NCBI GenBank assembly: GCA_041660525.1
Contig: JBAZWD010000004.1
Span: 1 to 64,000, forward strand
Reading direction: 5' to 3'
Length of the DNA stretch: 64,000 nucleotides
Origin: JABCZS01 sp041660525
GTDB lineage: Bacteria; Pseudomonadota; Gammaproteobacteria; JABCZS01
Shown: in pieces, positions 35,368 through 44,516 of the stretch
Numbering within the stretch: position 1 is the first letter of the stretch
Layout of the letters: each line of letters begins with the position of its first letter
The notes under the pieces: model-generated
Databases searched by the model: none
Told to the model about the DNA's origin: nothing
The model's input: the letters and a program-made list of their open reading frames with translations, nothing else
Position numbers and translations under genes: made by a program

Positions 35368-36024
35368 ATGTCATCTAAACATTCTTTTGAACTGCACGCA
35401 GTTTCACGCACTGATATAGGGAAAGGAGCGAGCCGCCGCCTACGTCACGCTGGAAAACTGCCTGCGATTATTTATGGTGCAGGCGCAACGCCACAATCTG
35501 TAACCTTTGAACACAAAGACGTGCGCAAAGCGACAGAAAATGAAGCATTTTTCTCACACATTTTGTCAATTCACTTGGATGGTAAAATTCACAATGCAGT
35601 CATCAAAGACATGCAACGTCATCCTTATAAACCTATTATTATGCACATGGATTTACTCCGCATTAATATGAATGAAGTGATGACCATGAGTGTACCTTTA
35701 CATTTTATCGGTGAAGAAAATTCACCTGGGATTAAAGAAGGTGGTACAGCTTCTCATCTATTAAATTCTGTAGAAATTTCCTGCTTACCTTCAAAATTAC
35801 CTGAATACATCGCTGTTGATATTTCAGGTTTAGCATTAAACCAAATGGTACATTTAACGGATCTCGTTTTACCTGAAGGTGTAACGTTAACAGAACTTGA
35901 AGGCGATGAGCAAAACGACATGCCGGTTGTTCATATCACTATCGCAAAAGTGAAAGAAGAACCTGAACCTGGTTCTGAAGAAGAAGCAGCTTCTGAAGGC
36001 GAAGCAGATAACGAAGAGAAATAA
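35368..36024 (+). CDS. rplY: Ribosomal protein bL25, CTC/TL5 form
   Basis: 5S rRNA-binding protein with an extra C-terminal CTC domain, 218 residues against 94 in E. coli. The N-terminal RNA-binding block (RTDIGKGASRRLRHAGKLPAIIYG) is clear. The C-terminus is a long acidic tail (EEPEPGSEEEAASEGEADNEE). GAGG lies upstream of the ATG. The stop overlaps the pth start, so rplY-pth-ychF form one unit. Confidence 0.95.
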   Translation: MSSKHSFELHAVSRTDIGKGASRRLRHAGKLPAIIYGAGATPQSVTFEHKDVRKATENEAFFSHILSIHLDGKIHNAVIKDMQRHPYKPIIMHMDLLRINMNEVMTMSVPLHFIGEENSPGIKEGGTASHLLNSVEISCLPSKLPEYIAVDISGLALNQMVHLTDLVLPEGVTLTELEGDEQNDMPVVHITIAKVKEEPEPGSEEEAASEGEADNEEK

Positions 36025-36611
36025 TGCAAGCGGCTCGTCCCATTGCATTAATTATCGGCCTTGCGAATCCCGGGGATCGTTATAAAGATACCCGTCATAA
36101 TGCCGGCAGCTGGTTTATTGAATCTTTGCTGTCGGCAAATAATGAAAGTTTAAAAACAGAAACTAAATTTTTCGCTCAACATGGGCAAATGAATATTGAC
36201 TCACAAGTCTTACGTTTAGCCATCCCGACTACCTATATCAATGAAAGCGGAAAAGCCGCGCAAGCGCTCATGCAATTTTATAAAATCACACCTGAGCAAA
36301 CATTAATTGCTTACGATGATTTAGATTTACCTGCAGGTGCTATTCGTTTAAAACAAGGTGGCGGCACGGGTGGACATAATGGTTTACGATCGCTAGTTCA
36401 TTATTTAGGCACACAACATTTTAATCGTTTGCGCATAGGCATAGGTCATCCGGGCGTGGGCAAAGATGTTGTCAATTATGTTTTAGGCACACCCTCTGTT
36501 GATGATAAAATCAGCATCATGACTGCGATCGATAAATCCATTAAGGTATTACCTTTATTAATACAAGGTAATTTTGAAAAAGCAATGACTCAATTACACA
36601 CGGAACTCTAA
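36024..36611 (+). CDS. pth: Peptidyl-tRNA hydrolase
   Basis: Recycles tRNA from prematurely released peptidyl-tRNA. 195 residues. The catalytic histidine is in DTRHNAG, with YDDLDLPAG and GGTGGHNGLRS as further family blocks. It begins at the last base of rplY and ends one base before ychF. Confidence 0.96.
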   Translation: MQAARPIALIIGLANPGDRYKDTRHNAGSWFIESLLSANNESLKTETKFFAQHGQMNIDSQVLRLAIPTTYINESGKAAQALMQFYKITPEQTLIAYDDLDLPAGAIRLKQGGGTGGHNGLRSLVHYLGTQHFNRLRIGIGHPGVGKDVVNYVLGTPSVDDKISIMTAIDKSIKVLPLLIQGNFEKAMTQLHTEL

Positions 36612-36612
36612 C

Positions 36613-37701
36613 ATGGGATTTAAATGCGGCATCGTAGGTTTACCAAATGTGGGTAAATCCACCTTATTTAATGCACTCACCTGCGCAGGCATAGAAGCCT
36701 CTAATTATCCGTTTTGTACCATTGATCCTAATGTCGGTATTGTGAACGTACCGGATTTACGCTTAAAACAATTAGCAGACATTGTAAAACCCGAACGTAC
36801 TGTGCCAACCACCATGACCTTTGTAGATATCGCAGGTTTAGTTGCAGGCGCTGCGCAAGGTGAAGGTTTAGGCAATAAATTCTTAGCGCATATTCGTGAA
36901 ACCGATGCCATTGCGCACGTAGTGCGTTGTTTCCAAGATGATAATGTCACGCACGTATCAGGTGATGTAAACCCTAAACGTGATATTAACACCATCGATG
37001 CGGAACTTATTTTAGCCGATTTAGAAAGTATCGAAAAACGTTTACAACGCGTACAAAAACAAAGTAAAAGCGATAAAGGCGCGGCCGCAGAATTAACTGT
37101 TTTAGAAAATCTGCAAACACATTTAAGCGATGGGAAACCTGCGCGCAGTTTAAAATTAAATCCAGAAGAAAAATTATTAATTGATCATTTGCATTTAATC
37201 ACATTAAAACCCTTATTATATATTGCTAATATTGCAGAAGGCGGTTTAGAAAATAATCCGCTCTTAGAACAAGTTAAACAAATTGCTGCGCAAGAAAACG
37301 CGATAGTCGTTCCCATGTGCGCAGCGATAGAATCTGAAATTGCGCAATTAGATGAAGACGATAAAGCTTTATTTTTAGAAGAATTAGGCCAAAGCGAATC
37401 CGGCTTAGATCGCGTGATTCAAAGTGGTTATGCCCTGTTAGGATTGCAAACGTATTTTACCGCCGGCGTTAAAGAAGTGCGTGCATGGACCATTCCTGTA
37501 GGCGCAACAGCGCCACAAGCGGCGGGCGCCATTCATACGGATTTTGAAAAGGGTTTTATTCGTGCGGAAGTGATTGCCTTTGATGATTTCATTCAATACA
37601 AAGGCGAAGCCGGTACCAAAGAAGCGGGCAAATGGCGCTTAGAAGGTAAAGAATACATCATGAAAGATGGCGATGTTGTGCATTTTAGGTTTAATGTTTA
37701 A
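36613..37701 (+). CDS. ychF: Redox-regulated ribosome-associated ATPase YchF (OLA1)
   Basis: Obg-family P-loop protein that prefers ATP. 362 residues. G1 is GLPNVGKST, G3 is DIAGLVAGAAQGEGLGN, and the C-terminal TGS domain contains the RAWTIPVGATAPQAAGAIHTDFEKGFIRAEV block. It follows pth by one base. The order pth-ychF is conserved across many proteobacteria. Confidence 0.97.
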   Translation: MGFKCGIVGLPNVGKSTLFNALTCAGIEASNYPFCTIDPNVGIVNVPDLRLKQLADIVKPERTVPTTMTFVDIAGLVAGAAQGEGLGNKFLAHIRETDAIAHVVRCFQDDNVTHVSGDVNPKRDINTIDAELILADLESIEKRLQRVQKQSKSDKGAAAELTVLENLQTHLSDGKPARSLKLNPEEKLLIDHLHLITLKPLLYIANIAEGGLENNPLLEQVKQIAAQENAIVVPMCAAIESEIAQLDEDDKALFLEELGQSESGLDRVIQSGYALLGLQTYFTAGVKEVRAWTIPVGATAPQAAGAIHTDFEKGFIRAEVIAFDDFIQYKGEAGTKEAGKWRLEGKEYIMKDGDVVHFRFNV

Positions 37702-37724
37702 TCAAACTGGGTAACCTTTTTGTT

Positions 37725-38525
37725 TTAAACCTGAAATAAAAATTTTTTACGATAGACAGCCAATTCTTTTAAATCAAGTTCTGCAACAATAACACCTATT
37801 TCATTGTGTAATTGTGCTAATACTTCACCTTTGGGCGAAACAATCACACTGTGTCCAAATGTCTTGCGTCCCATACCATGCACACCGGTTTGCGCGGGAG
37901 CAATCACATAACAAAACTGTTGAATGGCCAGTGCGCGCGTTAATACTTCCCAGTGCATTTCACCAGTTGTTTTAGTAAATGCTGCGGGGACTACTAAAAT
38001 TTCTGCGCCCTTTTCAACTAACGATCGATACAGATCTGGAAAACGTAGGTCATAACAAACACTCAAACCTACTCTGCCTATGGGCGTTTGCACTACGATG
38101 GCATCAGTTCCTGGCATAATGGAATCTGATTCTCGGTAAACTTCGCTTTCACTTAAAGCCACATCGAATAAATTTATTTTATTATACTGCGCAATGCGTT
38201 CGCCTTTATCATTAAATACTAAACACGCTGCGTAAGGCCGCACGGAGTCAGTGCTTTTAATCGGCATAGTTCCTGCAATAATCCATAAACCTAAACGCTT
38301 TGAAATATCTGCTAAAAAACCTTGAATAAGCCCCTGCCCTAAAGTTTCTTGTATTGTTAACCGTATTTTTTTAAACTCTGGACCTTGCCCTAGTAAGGCA
38401 AAATTCTCAGGTAAAACTGCTAAGGTTGCGCCTTGTGCTGCTGCTTGGGTTAATAGGTTTTCAGCTTGGGCTAGATTGCTTATAACGTCTATGTTTGAAG
38501 TCATTTGCAGTGCGGCGGCTTGCAT
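37725..38525 (-). CDS. Nitrilase-family amidase (deaminated glutathione amidase type)
   Basis: 266-residue carbon-nitrogen hydrolase. The Glu-Lys-Cys triad is visible: Glu40 (LPENFALLG), Lys116 (YNKINLFD) and Cys157 (SVCYDLRFPDLYRSL). The YDLRFPDLYR form of the cysteine loop is typical of the Nit1 branch, which hydrolyses the side product deaminated glutathione. That substrate is inferred from the subgroup only. The gene converges on ychF. Confidence 0.88.
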   Translation of the reverse strand: MQAAALQMTSNIDVISNLAQAENLLTQAAAQGATLAVLPENFALLGQGPEFKKIRLTIQETLGQGLIQGFLADISKRLGLWIIAGTMPIKSTDSVRPYAACLVFNDKGERIAQYNKINLFDVALSESEVYRESDSIMPGTDAIVVQTPIGRVGLSVCYDLRFPDLYRSLVEKGAEILVVPAAFTKTTGEMHWEVLTRALAIQQFCYVIAPAQTGVHGMGRKTFGHSVIVSPKGEVLAQLHNEIGVIVAELDLKELAVYRKKFLFQV

Positions 38526-38619
38526 GGGATAACCTTTAAATATAAAAATTATAGCGTATAAATTTAAAAATCATGCTACCCTAATTAAATATGAAAAATT
38601 TTATTAAGGAAAATTTATA

Positions 38620-39111
38620 ATGCGTAAACTGATGTTAAGCTTGTTTGCTTTAGTTCTTGTAATGGGTTGCTCTGAAGAACCGAGTGAGCCTAAAAAAGCA
38701 GTTGAGCTGCCACCTGTTAATTTTGTTATGATTAAAGAAGGCAATACCAGTGGTATTAAAGCCGATATGACGAGTATTTATAAATTAGATACGGCTGAGA
38801 GTTTTCAGGTTTTTTGGGCGGAACACAGTAAAAATATTCAACCACCTGAAGCTGCGCCGGCTATTGATTTTACAAAAAATATGATTATTGCCATTGTGGA
38901 TACAGATCAGCCAAGTAGTGGTTATGGGCTTACCGTTGATAAATTACAAGCTGTAGATGATAAATTATATATTTTTGCGATACGTAAACAGCCAGGTGCG
39001 GGTTGTGTGAATTTAGGTATGATTTCGCAACCATTTGTGATGGTTGAAGTGCCGCAATCTGATTTAATTCCGGAATTGCGTTTGACCACCGAAACGGTAC
39101 CTTGTCAGTAA
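38620..39111 (+). CDS. Lipoprotein with PrcB-like C-terminal domain
   Basis: 163 residues with a signal peptide and a lipobox ending in Cys17 (VLVMGCSEE), so anchored in the envelope. The part after residue 85 (DFTKNMIIAIVDTDQPSSGYGLTVDKL) matches the PrcB C-terminal fold found in proteins that stabilise proteases. AAGGA precedes the ATG. It converges on the M14-type gene. The partner protease is unknown. Confidence 0.78.
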   Translation: MRKLMLSLFALVLVMGCSEEPSEPKKAVELPPVNFVMIKEGNTSGIKADMTSIYKLDTAESFQVFWAEHSKNIQPPEAAPAIDFTKNMIIAIVDTDQPSSGYGLTVDKLQAVDDKLYIFAIRKQPGAGCVNLGMISQPFVMVEVPQSDLIPELRLTTETVPCQ

Positions 39112-39114
39112 TAG

Positions 39115-40152
39115 CTAAAATCCCGCACTTAGTGAATCATCTTGATCTAAGTGCGCACAATGGAATTCTTTCACCTGCGCCAATACTTTTTTACTTTTCT
39201 CGAATTTTGCAATTTGAAATAAAGCATCGCCTTCGTTAACTAAGGGTAAATGATTACGGCCGATAATAATACCTTTTGCGGGTGATAAAACTTCTGTGCT
39301 TTTTCCGCTAATTGGATCGGCAATATGGGCTAAAAGTTGTTTTTTTAATACACGATGACCTAAAGCTATCGGTGATAAAAATAAACCGGAGTGTTCTGCG
39401 CGCAACCAGGTACTAGAATGAGCAATAAAAGGCTGGCTGCGCGGCGTTGATTGTGTGGTTTTTTTCAGCATTTTCAATTCACGCATGACATTCAAAGTAC
39501 CTTTCAAACCTGCGCGAATAGCTAATTCATCCAGGCGTAACGCTTCCCCTGCTTCGTAAATTAAAAAGGGAATTTTATTTTTAGCTGCAAGCGCACGTAA
39601 TGAGTTATCTTGTTCTTTCACATCTAATAAAACCGGTACACCAAATGCTTTGGCTAAACGTAGCGTGGCTTTTTTAGATAAATTAGCTTGCACTTGTGGT
39701 AAATAAGTACGGTGCGCACCCCCGGTATGAAAATCAATACCGTGCGTACATTGTTCTAAAATTTCATGAATAAAAATATAACTCATCCGCGCTGCCATGG
39801 AACCTTCTTTGGAGCCTGGAAACGATGCGTTTAAATCGCGTCTATCGGGTAAATAGCGGGAGTGATAAATAAAACCAAAGATATTCACAACAGGCACGGC
39901 AATTAAAGTGCCTTCTAGGGATTTTAATAAACGCATATTCAGCAAGCGGCGAATAATTTCTACGCCATTAATTTCATCACCATGAACGGCAGCGCACACT
40001 AATAAAACGGGACCGGGTTTTTTACCATTAATCACATGCACCGGAATATTCATAGGTGTTTGTGTATAAAGCGAGGAAATAGGTAGATCAATAATGGCCT
40101 GTGTGCCGGGTGCTATAGTTGTCTCGCAAATGGTAATGGAATGATCGCTCAT
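39115..40152 (-). CDS. Succinylglutamate desuccinylase/aspartoacylase family protein
   Basis: 345-residue zinc hydrolase of the M14-like AstE/AspA family. The zinc ligands are in CAAVHGDEINGVE (His57, Glu60) and a third histidine in GIDFHTGGAHRTYLPQVQ. A C-terminal swivel-like region (PAKGIIIGRNHLPLVNEGDALFQIA) is typical of the subgroup. It overlaps waaC by four bases and ends a seven-gene operon that also encodes two ATP-grasp ligases. A role in removing an amide-linked acyl or glutamyl group made by those ligases is plausible but unproven. Confidence 0.85.
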   Translation of the reverse strand: MSDHSITICETTIAPGTQAIIDLPISSLYTQTPMNIPVHVINGKKPGPVLLVCAAVHGDEINGVEIIRRLLNMRLLKSLEGTLIAVPVVNIFGFIYHSRYLPDRRDLNASFPGSKEGSMAARMSYIFIHEILEQCTHGIDFHTGGAHRTYLPQVQANLSKKATLRLAKAFGVPVLLDVKEQDNSLRALAAKNKIPFLIYEAGEALRLDELAIRAGLKGTLNVMRELKMLKKTTQSTPRSQPFIAHSSTWLRAEHSGLFLSPIALGHRVLKKQLLAHIADPISGKSTEVLSPAKGIIIGRNHLPLVNEGDALFQIAKFEKSKKVLAQVKEFHCAHLDQDDSLSAGF

Positions 40153-41168
40153 TTCCTAATTATAGGCGAAAAATGCTCCCATACTTTTTCAGGTCGCATA
40201 TTTTTTAAAAAACATGCGGATTCTTTTCCCCATTTACAATCATGTAAATAACAAGGTGCGCATTCATATTCAGCAATTAAGTGCAATTGGTTTTGGCCAG
40301 TGGCACCAATTAATGCGGGATCTGTTGGCCCATATAAATGTGCAGCGGGAATATTTAATGCTGCAGTTACATGTCCAAAACCGGTGTCGACACAAACTGC
40401 ACCTTTCGCTTTACTAATCAGCTGTGCAAATTCGGGAATAGATAATCGAGGTAATACTGTGGCTTTATCTGTATGGCTGGCTAAACGCTCGGCACGTTCT
40501 TTTTCTTTGACGCTGCCCCAAGGCAGTGCAATATGATAGCCTGCTTGAGTAGCTATTTGAATCAATTGTTGCCAATAACTTTCAGGCCAGTGTTTGGAAT
40601 TCCAGGTCGTGCTGTGTACAAATACCAAATAATTATCAGGTAAAGTCACGGGTAATTGTGGTAACTTTTCGAGATCAATTGCAAAATCAGGCGCAGTGTC
40701 AGGTAGGCTATACCCTAAGCTTGCGGCAAATAATTTTCTTAATCTTGTAATCGCGTGTTGCTCAGCAATAATCGGATACGCTTTATCATAAGCTAAATAA
40801 GCAAATTTTTCGCGCGTACCATTTTTATCTACCCCGCAACGTAATCCTCGCGCAAGGTAAGTAATCACTGCACTTTTTATATTACTTTGTGCATCAATCA
40901 CAACATCGTATTTTTTCTTACGTAAATTGTGCCATACATCAATCAACTCGCCACTTTTAAGCGTTTGCCATAAATTACGTTTCCAGCGTCTATTTGCGGT
41001 AATAATGATTTCATCAACAGCTTTATGCAAATGCGGAATATCGGCAAAAGATTCATCTGCAACCCAATCAAAACGAATGTTAGGAATTTGTTTTGCAGCA
41101 TCGCTGATAGCGGGCAGCACATGAATTAAATCACCCATAGAGGTGAGTTTAACGATCAGAACTTTCAT
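40149..41168 (-). CDS. waaC: LPS heptosyltransferase I
   Basis: Glycosyltransferase family 9 enzyme that adds the first L,D-heptose to Kdo2-lipid A. 339 residues. It begins MKVLIVKLTSMGDLIHVLPAISDA, the family N-terminus, and has the C-terminal donor site (CVDTGFGHVTAALNIPAAHLYGPTDPALIG). It overlaps hldE by 20 bases, so precursor synthesis and transfer are coupled. Confidence 0.93.
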   Translation of the reverse strand: MKVLIVKLTSMGDLIHVLPAISDAAKQIPNIRFDWVADESFADIPHLHKAVDEIIITANRRWKRNLWQTLKSGELIDVWHNLRKKKYDVVIDAQSNIKSAVITYLARGLRCGVDKNGTREKFAYLAYDKAYPIIAEQHAITRLRKLFAASLGYSLPDTAPDFAIDLEKLPQLPVTLPDNYLVFVHSTTWNSKHWPESYWQQLIQIATQAGYHIALPWGSVKEKERAERLASHTDKATVLPRLSIPEFAQLISKAKGAVCVDTGFGHVTAALNIPAAHLYGPTDPALIGATGQNQLHLIAEYECAPCYLHDCKWGKESACFLKNMRPEKVWEHFSPIIRK

Positions 41169-42588
41169 TTTTTAATTTTTCCAAAATACGTGTGGTCGAA
41201 TAACCAAAATCAGAAGGCGCAATCACAACTTCGCCACCATAAGCTTTAACAATATCACCACCAACAACACCTTCAACCGTATAATCACCGCCTTTAACCA
41301 GTACATCGGGACGAATGAGTTCTATTAAACGCTCGGGTGTATCTTCATCAAATGGTAGAACAAAATCAACGGCAGATAAACTGGCTAATACTTGCAGGCG
41401 CGCTTCAAGTTCATGAATCGGTCTGTGAGGGCCTTTTAATCTTTGTACGGATTCATCAGAATTAATAGCCACAATTAAATAATCACCTAATTGTTTCGCA
41501 CGGTTTAAATAGGTGACATGGCTTGCGTGAATCACATCAAAACAACCATTCGTCATCACAATTTTTTTACCGCGCGCGCGTGCAGCTTTGCATCGCTCCA
41601 CTACCTCTGCTTCTGAATAAATTGGGAAGCGACCCGCAATCTTAGGTAAAGTTTGTGCTAATTCATCCGGTGTTACAGTCGCTGTGCCTAATTTACTAAT
41701 GGCAATACTCGCCGCAACATTGGCTAAAGTGATGGCTTCTTCTAAAGGTAAATGAACTGCTACTGCTGCTGCTAACATCGCGACAACAGTATCGCCGGCG
41801 CCTGTGACATCAAATACTTCGCGCGCGTGCGCTTTTAATGAAAACGGTGGTTTATCACGTTGCAACAATAACATCCCGTGTTCACCGCGCGTAATTAATA
41901 AACTACCTAAAGTATGTTTATCCATTAAGGCTAAACCTTTAGTCACCAGTTCTTGTTCTGTTTTACATGCGCCAACTACGGCTTCAAATTCTTTTTGATT
42001 AGGTGTAATTAATGTTGCACCTTCATACACAGTAAAATCATTACGTTTAGGATCAATTAAAACAGGCACTTTAGCTTCTTGTGCGGCTTTAATAAATAAT
42101 TCGGGATGGAATAATGTACCTTTGCCATAATCCGATAAAATAACAACATCTGCATGTGCTAATTTTTCTTTATAGGTAGGTAATAAAGCTTGCAGTGCAT
42201 GTTCATCATAAAATTCTTCAAAATCTAAACGCATCAGTTGTTGATGATGACTGACGATTCTTAATTTAGTAATCGTGGGATGTGAATTTAATTTTTCAAA
42301 GTGGTAATGAATTTTTTGCTCATTAAGCATATGTTCAAGTTTTTGCGCCGGCTCATCATTACCTACTATCCCTAATAAAGTAACTTCCGCACCTAAAGCA
42401 GCTAAGTTTGCAGCTACGTTAGCCGCGCCGCCTAAACTATGGTGAACTTTGCCATGATGCATGGCAACTACAGGTACCGGTGCTTCAGGGGAAATGCGAT
42501 TAGCAGCGCCATACCAATAGCGATCCAGCATAATATCGCCGATCACTAGGACTTTTGCAGCTTTAAAAGAAGGAATGCCTGTGAGCAT
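41149..42588 (-). CDS. hldE: Bifunctional heptose-7-phosphate kinase / heptose-1-phosphate adenylyltransferase HldE
   Basis: Two steps of ADP-heptose synthesis. From ATG 42588, with GGAGT eight bases upstream, it has 479 residues (E. coli 477). The N-terminal PfkB kinase domain ends with DVTGAGDTVVAML, and the C-terminal nucleotidyltransferase domain starts at VMTNGCFDVIHASHV. It follows rimK after 48 bases on the same strand and overlaps waaC. ADP-heptose is also a host-sensed signal, which matters if the organism is intracellular. Confidence 0.95.
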   Translation of the reverse strand: MLTGIPSFKAAKVLVIGDIMLDRYWYGAANRISPEAPVPVVAMHHGKVHHSLGGAANVAANLAALGAEVTLLGIVGNDEPAQKLEHMLNEQKIHYHFEKLNSHPTITKLRIVSHHQQLMRLDFEEFYDEHALQALLPTYKEKLAHADVVILSDYGKGTLFHPELFIKAAQEAKVPVLIDPKRNDFTVYEGATLITPNQKEFEAVVGACKTEQELVTKGLALMDKHTLGSLLITRGEHGMLLLQRDKPPFSLKAHAREVFDVTGAGDTVVAMLAAAVAVHLPLEEAITLANVAASIAISKLGTATVTPDELAQTLPKIAGRFPIYSEAEVVERCKAARARGKKIVMTNGCFDVIHASHVTYLNRAKQLGDYLIVAINSDESVQRLKGPHRPIHELEARLQVLASLSAVDFVLPFDEDTPERLIELIRPDVLVKGGDYTVEGVVGGDIVKAYGGEVVIAPSDFGYSTTRILEKLKNESSDR

Positions 42589-42636
42589 AAAAGTACTCCA
42601 AATAAATAGTGGCCTATTATACCACAATTAAGTTAT

Positions 42637-43542
42637 CTAACCTTTTCCTTTGGTTTTGGAATGGTTAGGTCTTGCATTAGTTTCAATGAATTCAATAATA
42701 CTGCTTGCTATGTCTTTTCCAGTGGTGGCCTCTATACCTTCTAAGCCAGGAGAAGAATTCACCTCTAAAACCATAGGACCATCATGGGAACGTAAAATAT
42801 CGACCCCAGCCACATTTAAGCCCAAAATACGCGTCGCTCTTACAGCTGTTTTACGCTCTTGCGGGGTAATTTTGATTTTTTCAGCCGTGCCACCACGGTG
42901 CAAATTCGAGCGAAATTCGCCATCTGGCGCCTGACGTTTCATAGCGGCAATGACTTTATCACCCACAACAAAACAGCGAATATCACTGCCGCCCGCTTCT
43001 GGAATAAATTGTTGCACTAAAATATTGGCTTTAAGCCCGGTAAAGGCATCAATCACACTTTCAGCCGCTTGCTGAGTTTCGGCCAGAACAACACCCCGAC
43101 CTTGTGAGCCTTCTAGGAGTTTAACCACTAAAGGTGCGCCCTGAACCAGTTTAATTAAATCGGTAATATCATCCGTCGCATTAGCAAAACCTGTCGTTGG
43201 CAAACCAATGTCATGCCGTGATAATAATTGTAAAGCGCGCAATTTATCGCGCGAACGGCTGATCGCCACCGATTCATTCAAAGAATAAACGCCCATCATT
43301 TCAAATTGTCGCACAACTGCTGTGCCATAAAATGTAATCGATGCACCAATACGCGGAATAATCGCATCAAAACCTTCCAGTTTTGCACCTTGGTAATGCA
43401 CGGACGGATGTTTAGCATTGATATTCATATAACAACGCAAAGTATTAATCACATGTGCTTCATGTCCACGTGCAATGGCTGCATCATATAAACGTTGCGT
43501 AGAATACGCATTCGGTTCTCTGGAAAGTATTCCTATTTTCAT
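42637..43542 (-). CDS. rimK: RimK-type alpha-L-glutamate ligase
   Basis: ATP-grasp ligase that adds glutamates to the C-terminus of ribosomal protein S6 and can make poly-alpha-glutamate. 301 residues, the usual length. It begins MKIGILSREPNAYSTQRL and has the ATP-grasp loop KLLEGSQGRGVVLAE and the metal-binding MVLEVNSSPGLEGIE. It overlaps the preceding ATP-grasp gene by four bases (ATGA). A retropepsin-like gene resembling RimB, the protease opposing RimK in Pseudomonas, lies in the same operon. Confidence 0.92.
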   Translation of the reverse strand: MKIGILSREPNAYSTQRLYDAAIARGHEAHVINTLRCYMNINAKHPSVHYQGAKLEGFDAIIPRIGASITFYGTAVVRQFEMMGVYSLNESVAISRSRDKLRALQLLSRHDIGLPTTGFANATDDITDLIKLVQGAPLVVKLLEGSQGRGVVLAETQQAAESVIDAFTGLKANILVQQFIPEAGGSDIRCFVVGDKVIAAMKRQAPDGEFRSNLHRGGTAEKIKITPQERKTAVRATRILGLNVAGVDILRSHDGPMVLEVNSSPGLEGIEATTGKDIASSIIEFIETNARPNHSKTKGKG

Positions 43543-44516
43543 GATGCAAAAGCCTCCTGTACAAACAAAACACGTGCAGCGGCATCTTCTTTGTGTGTTA
43601 AAACACGCTGCTTAATTAAATCTAAACGTGGTGCAAGACCAGTACGATTGGCAATTTGAATGGCTAATCCGGGACGTGCGTTTAACTCTAACATGAGCGG
43701 GCCTTTATTGCCATCGAGTACTAAATCTACGCCGATATAACCTAAACCTGTGAGTTCATAACAACCTGCGCTGATCGATAATAAACGCTCCCAGCCGGGA
43801 ATATCTAAACCAGAAACAGGATATCCCGTATCGGTATGATGTTCAACCACATGATTTTGCCAAACACCCGAATGTGTTCTGCCGGTACTGATATTAATAC
43901 CTACGCCCACGGCGCCTTGATGTAAATTGGCTTTTCCTGAAGACATACGTGTGGGTAGGCGCACCATACTCATCACCGGATAACCTTGAAAAACAATGAC
44001 GCGAATATCCGGCACGCCTTGATAACTGATTTCACGAAACAGTGGATCAAATTCCACGCGGTATTCTATCATCGCTTTATCAGGATGTCCGCCTAAACTG
44101 TACATGCCGCTTAGAATATTCGATACATGATGTTTTAATTCATCAGGATGCATTAATACCCCATCGGAACGTTTATAACTTTCACCTCTGCGACCCATGA
44201 TCACAATAATGCCATCGCCGCCACTACCTTGCGCAGGTTTAATCACAAAGCTACTGTAAGGCGCTAAAATTTGTTCCAGTTTTACAACCTGGTGTTCCAT
44301 TTCAATCACGGCATATAATTCAGGTACCGCAATATTGGCTTTAATCGCTAAGCTTTTTGTGTGTAATTTATTGTCAACTAAGGGATAAAATTTACGAGGA
44401 TTATATTGCGCAATAAATTCCGCATTGCGTCCATTCATCCCTAAAATACCCATTTCTTTCATCTTTCGATAAGTTGTAATGGGACTCATAAGGGTCGAGA
44501 AAAAATTAATATTCAT
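43539..44516 (-). CDS. Alpha-L-glutamate ligase-like ATP-grasp protein
   Basis: 325 residues, RimK-related but distinct from the RimK downstream. ATP-grasp motifs are FVIKPAQGSGGDGIIVI and GPLMLELNARPGLAIQIANR. It starts with a unique block (MNINFFSTLMSPITTYRKMKEMGILGMNGRN) found in the subgroup that accompanies the 7TM transglutaminase-like protein. It overlaps that gene by 11 bases. The substrate is unknown; a peptide or small amine in the envelope pathway is a reasonable guess. Confidence 0.87.
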   Translation of the reverse strand: MNINFFSTLMSPITTYRKMKEMGILGMNGRNAEFIAQYNPRKFYPLVDNKLHTKSLAIKANIAVPELYAVIEMEHQVVKLEQILAPYSSFVIKPAQGSGGDGIIVIMGRRGESYKRSDGVLMHPDELKHHVSNILSGMYSLGGHPDKAMIEYRVEFDPLFREISYQGVPDIRVIVFQGYPVMSMVRLPTRMSSGKANLHQGAVGVGINISTGRTHSGVWQNHVVEHHTDTGYPVSGLDIPGWERLLSISAGCYELTGLGYIGVDLVLDGNKGPLMLELNARPGLAIQIANRTGLAPRLDLIKQRVLTHKEDAAARVLFVQEAFAS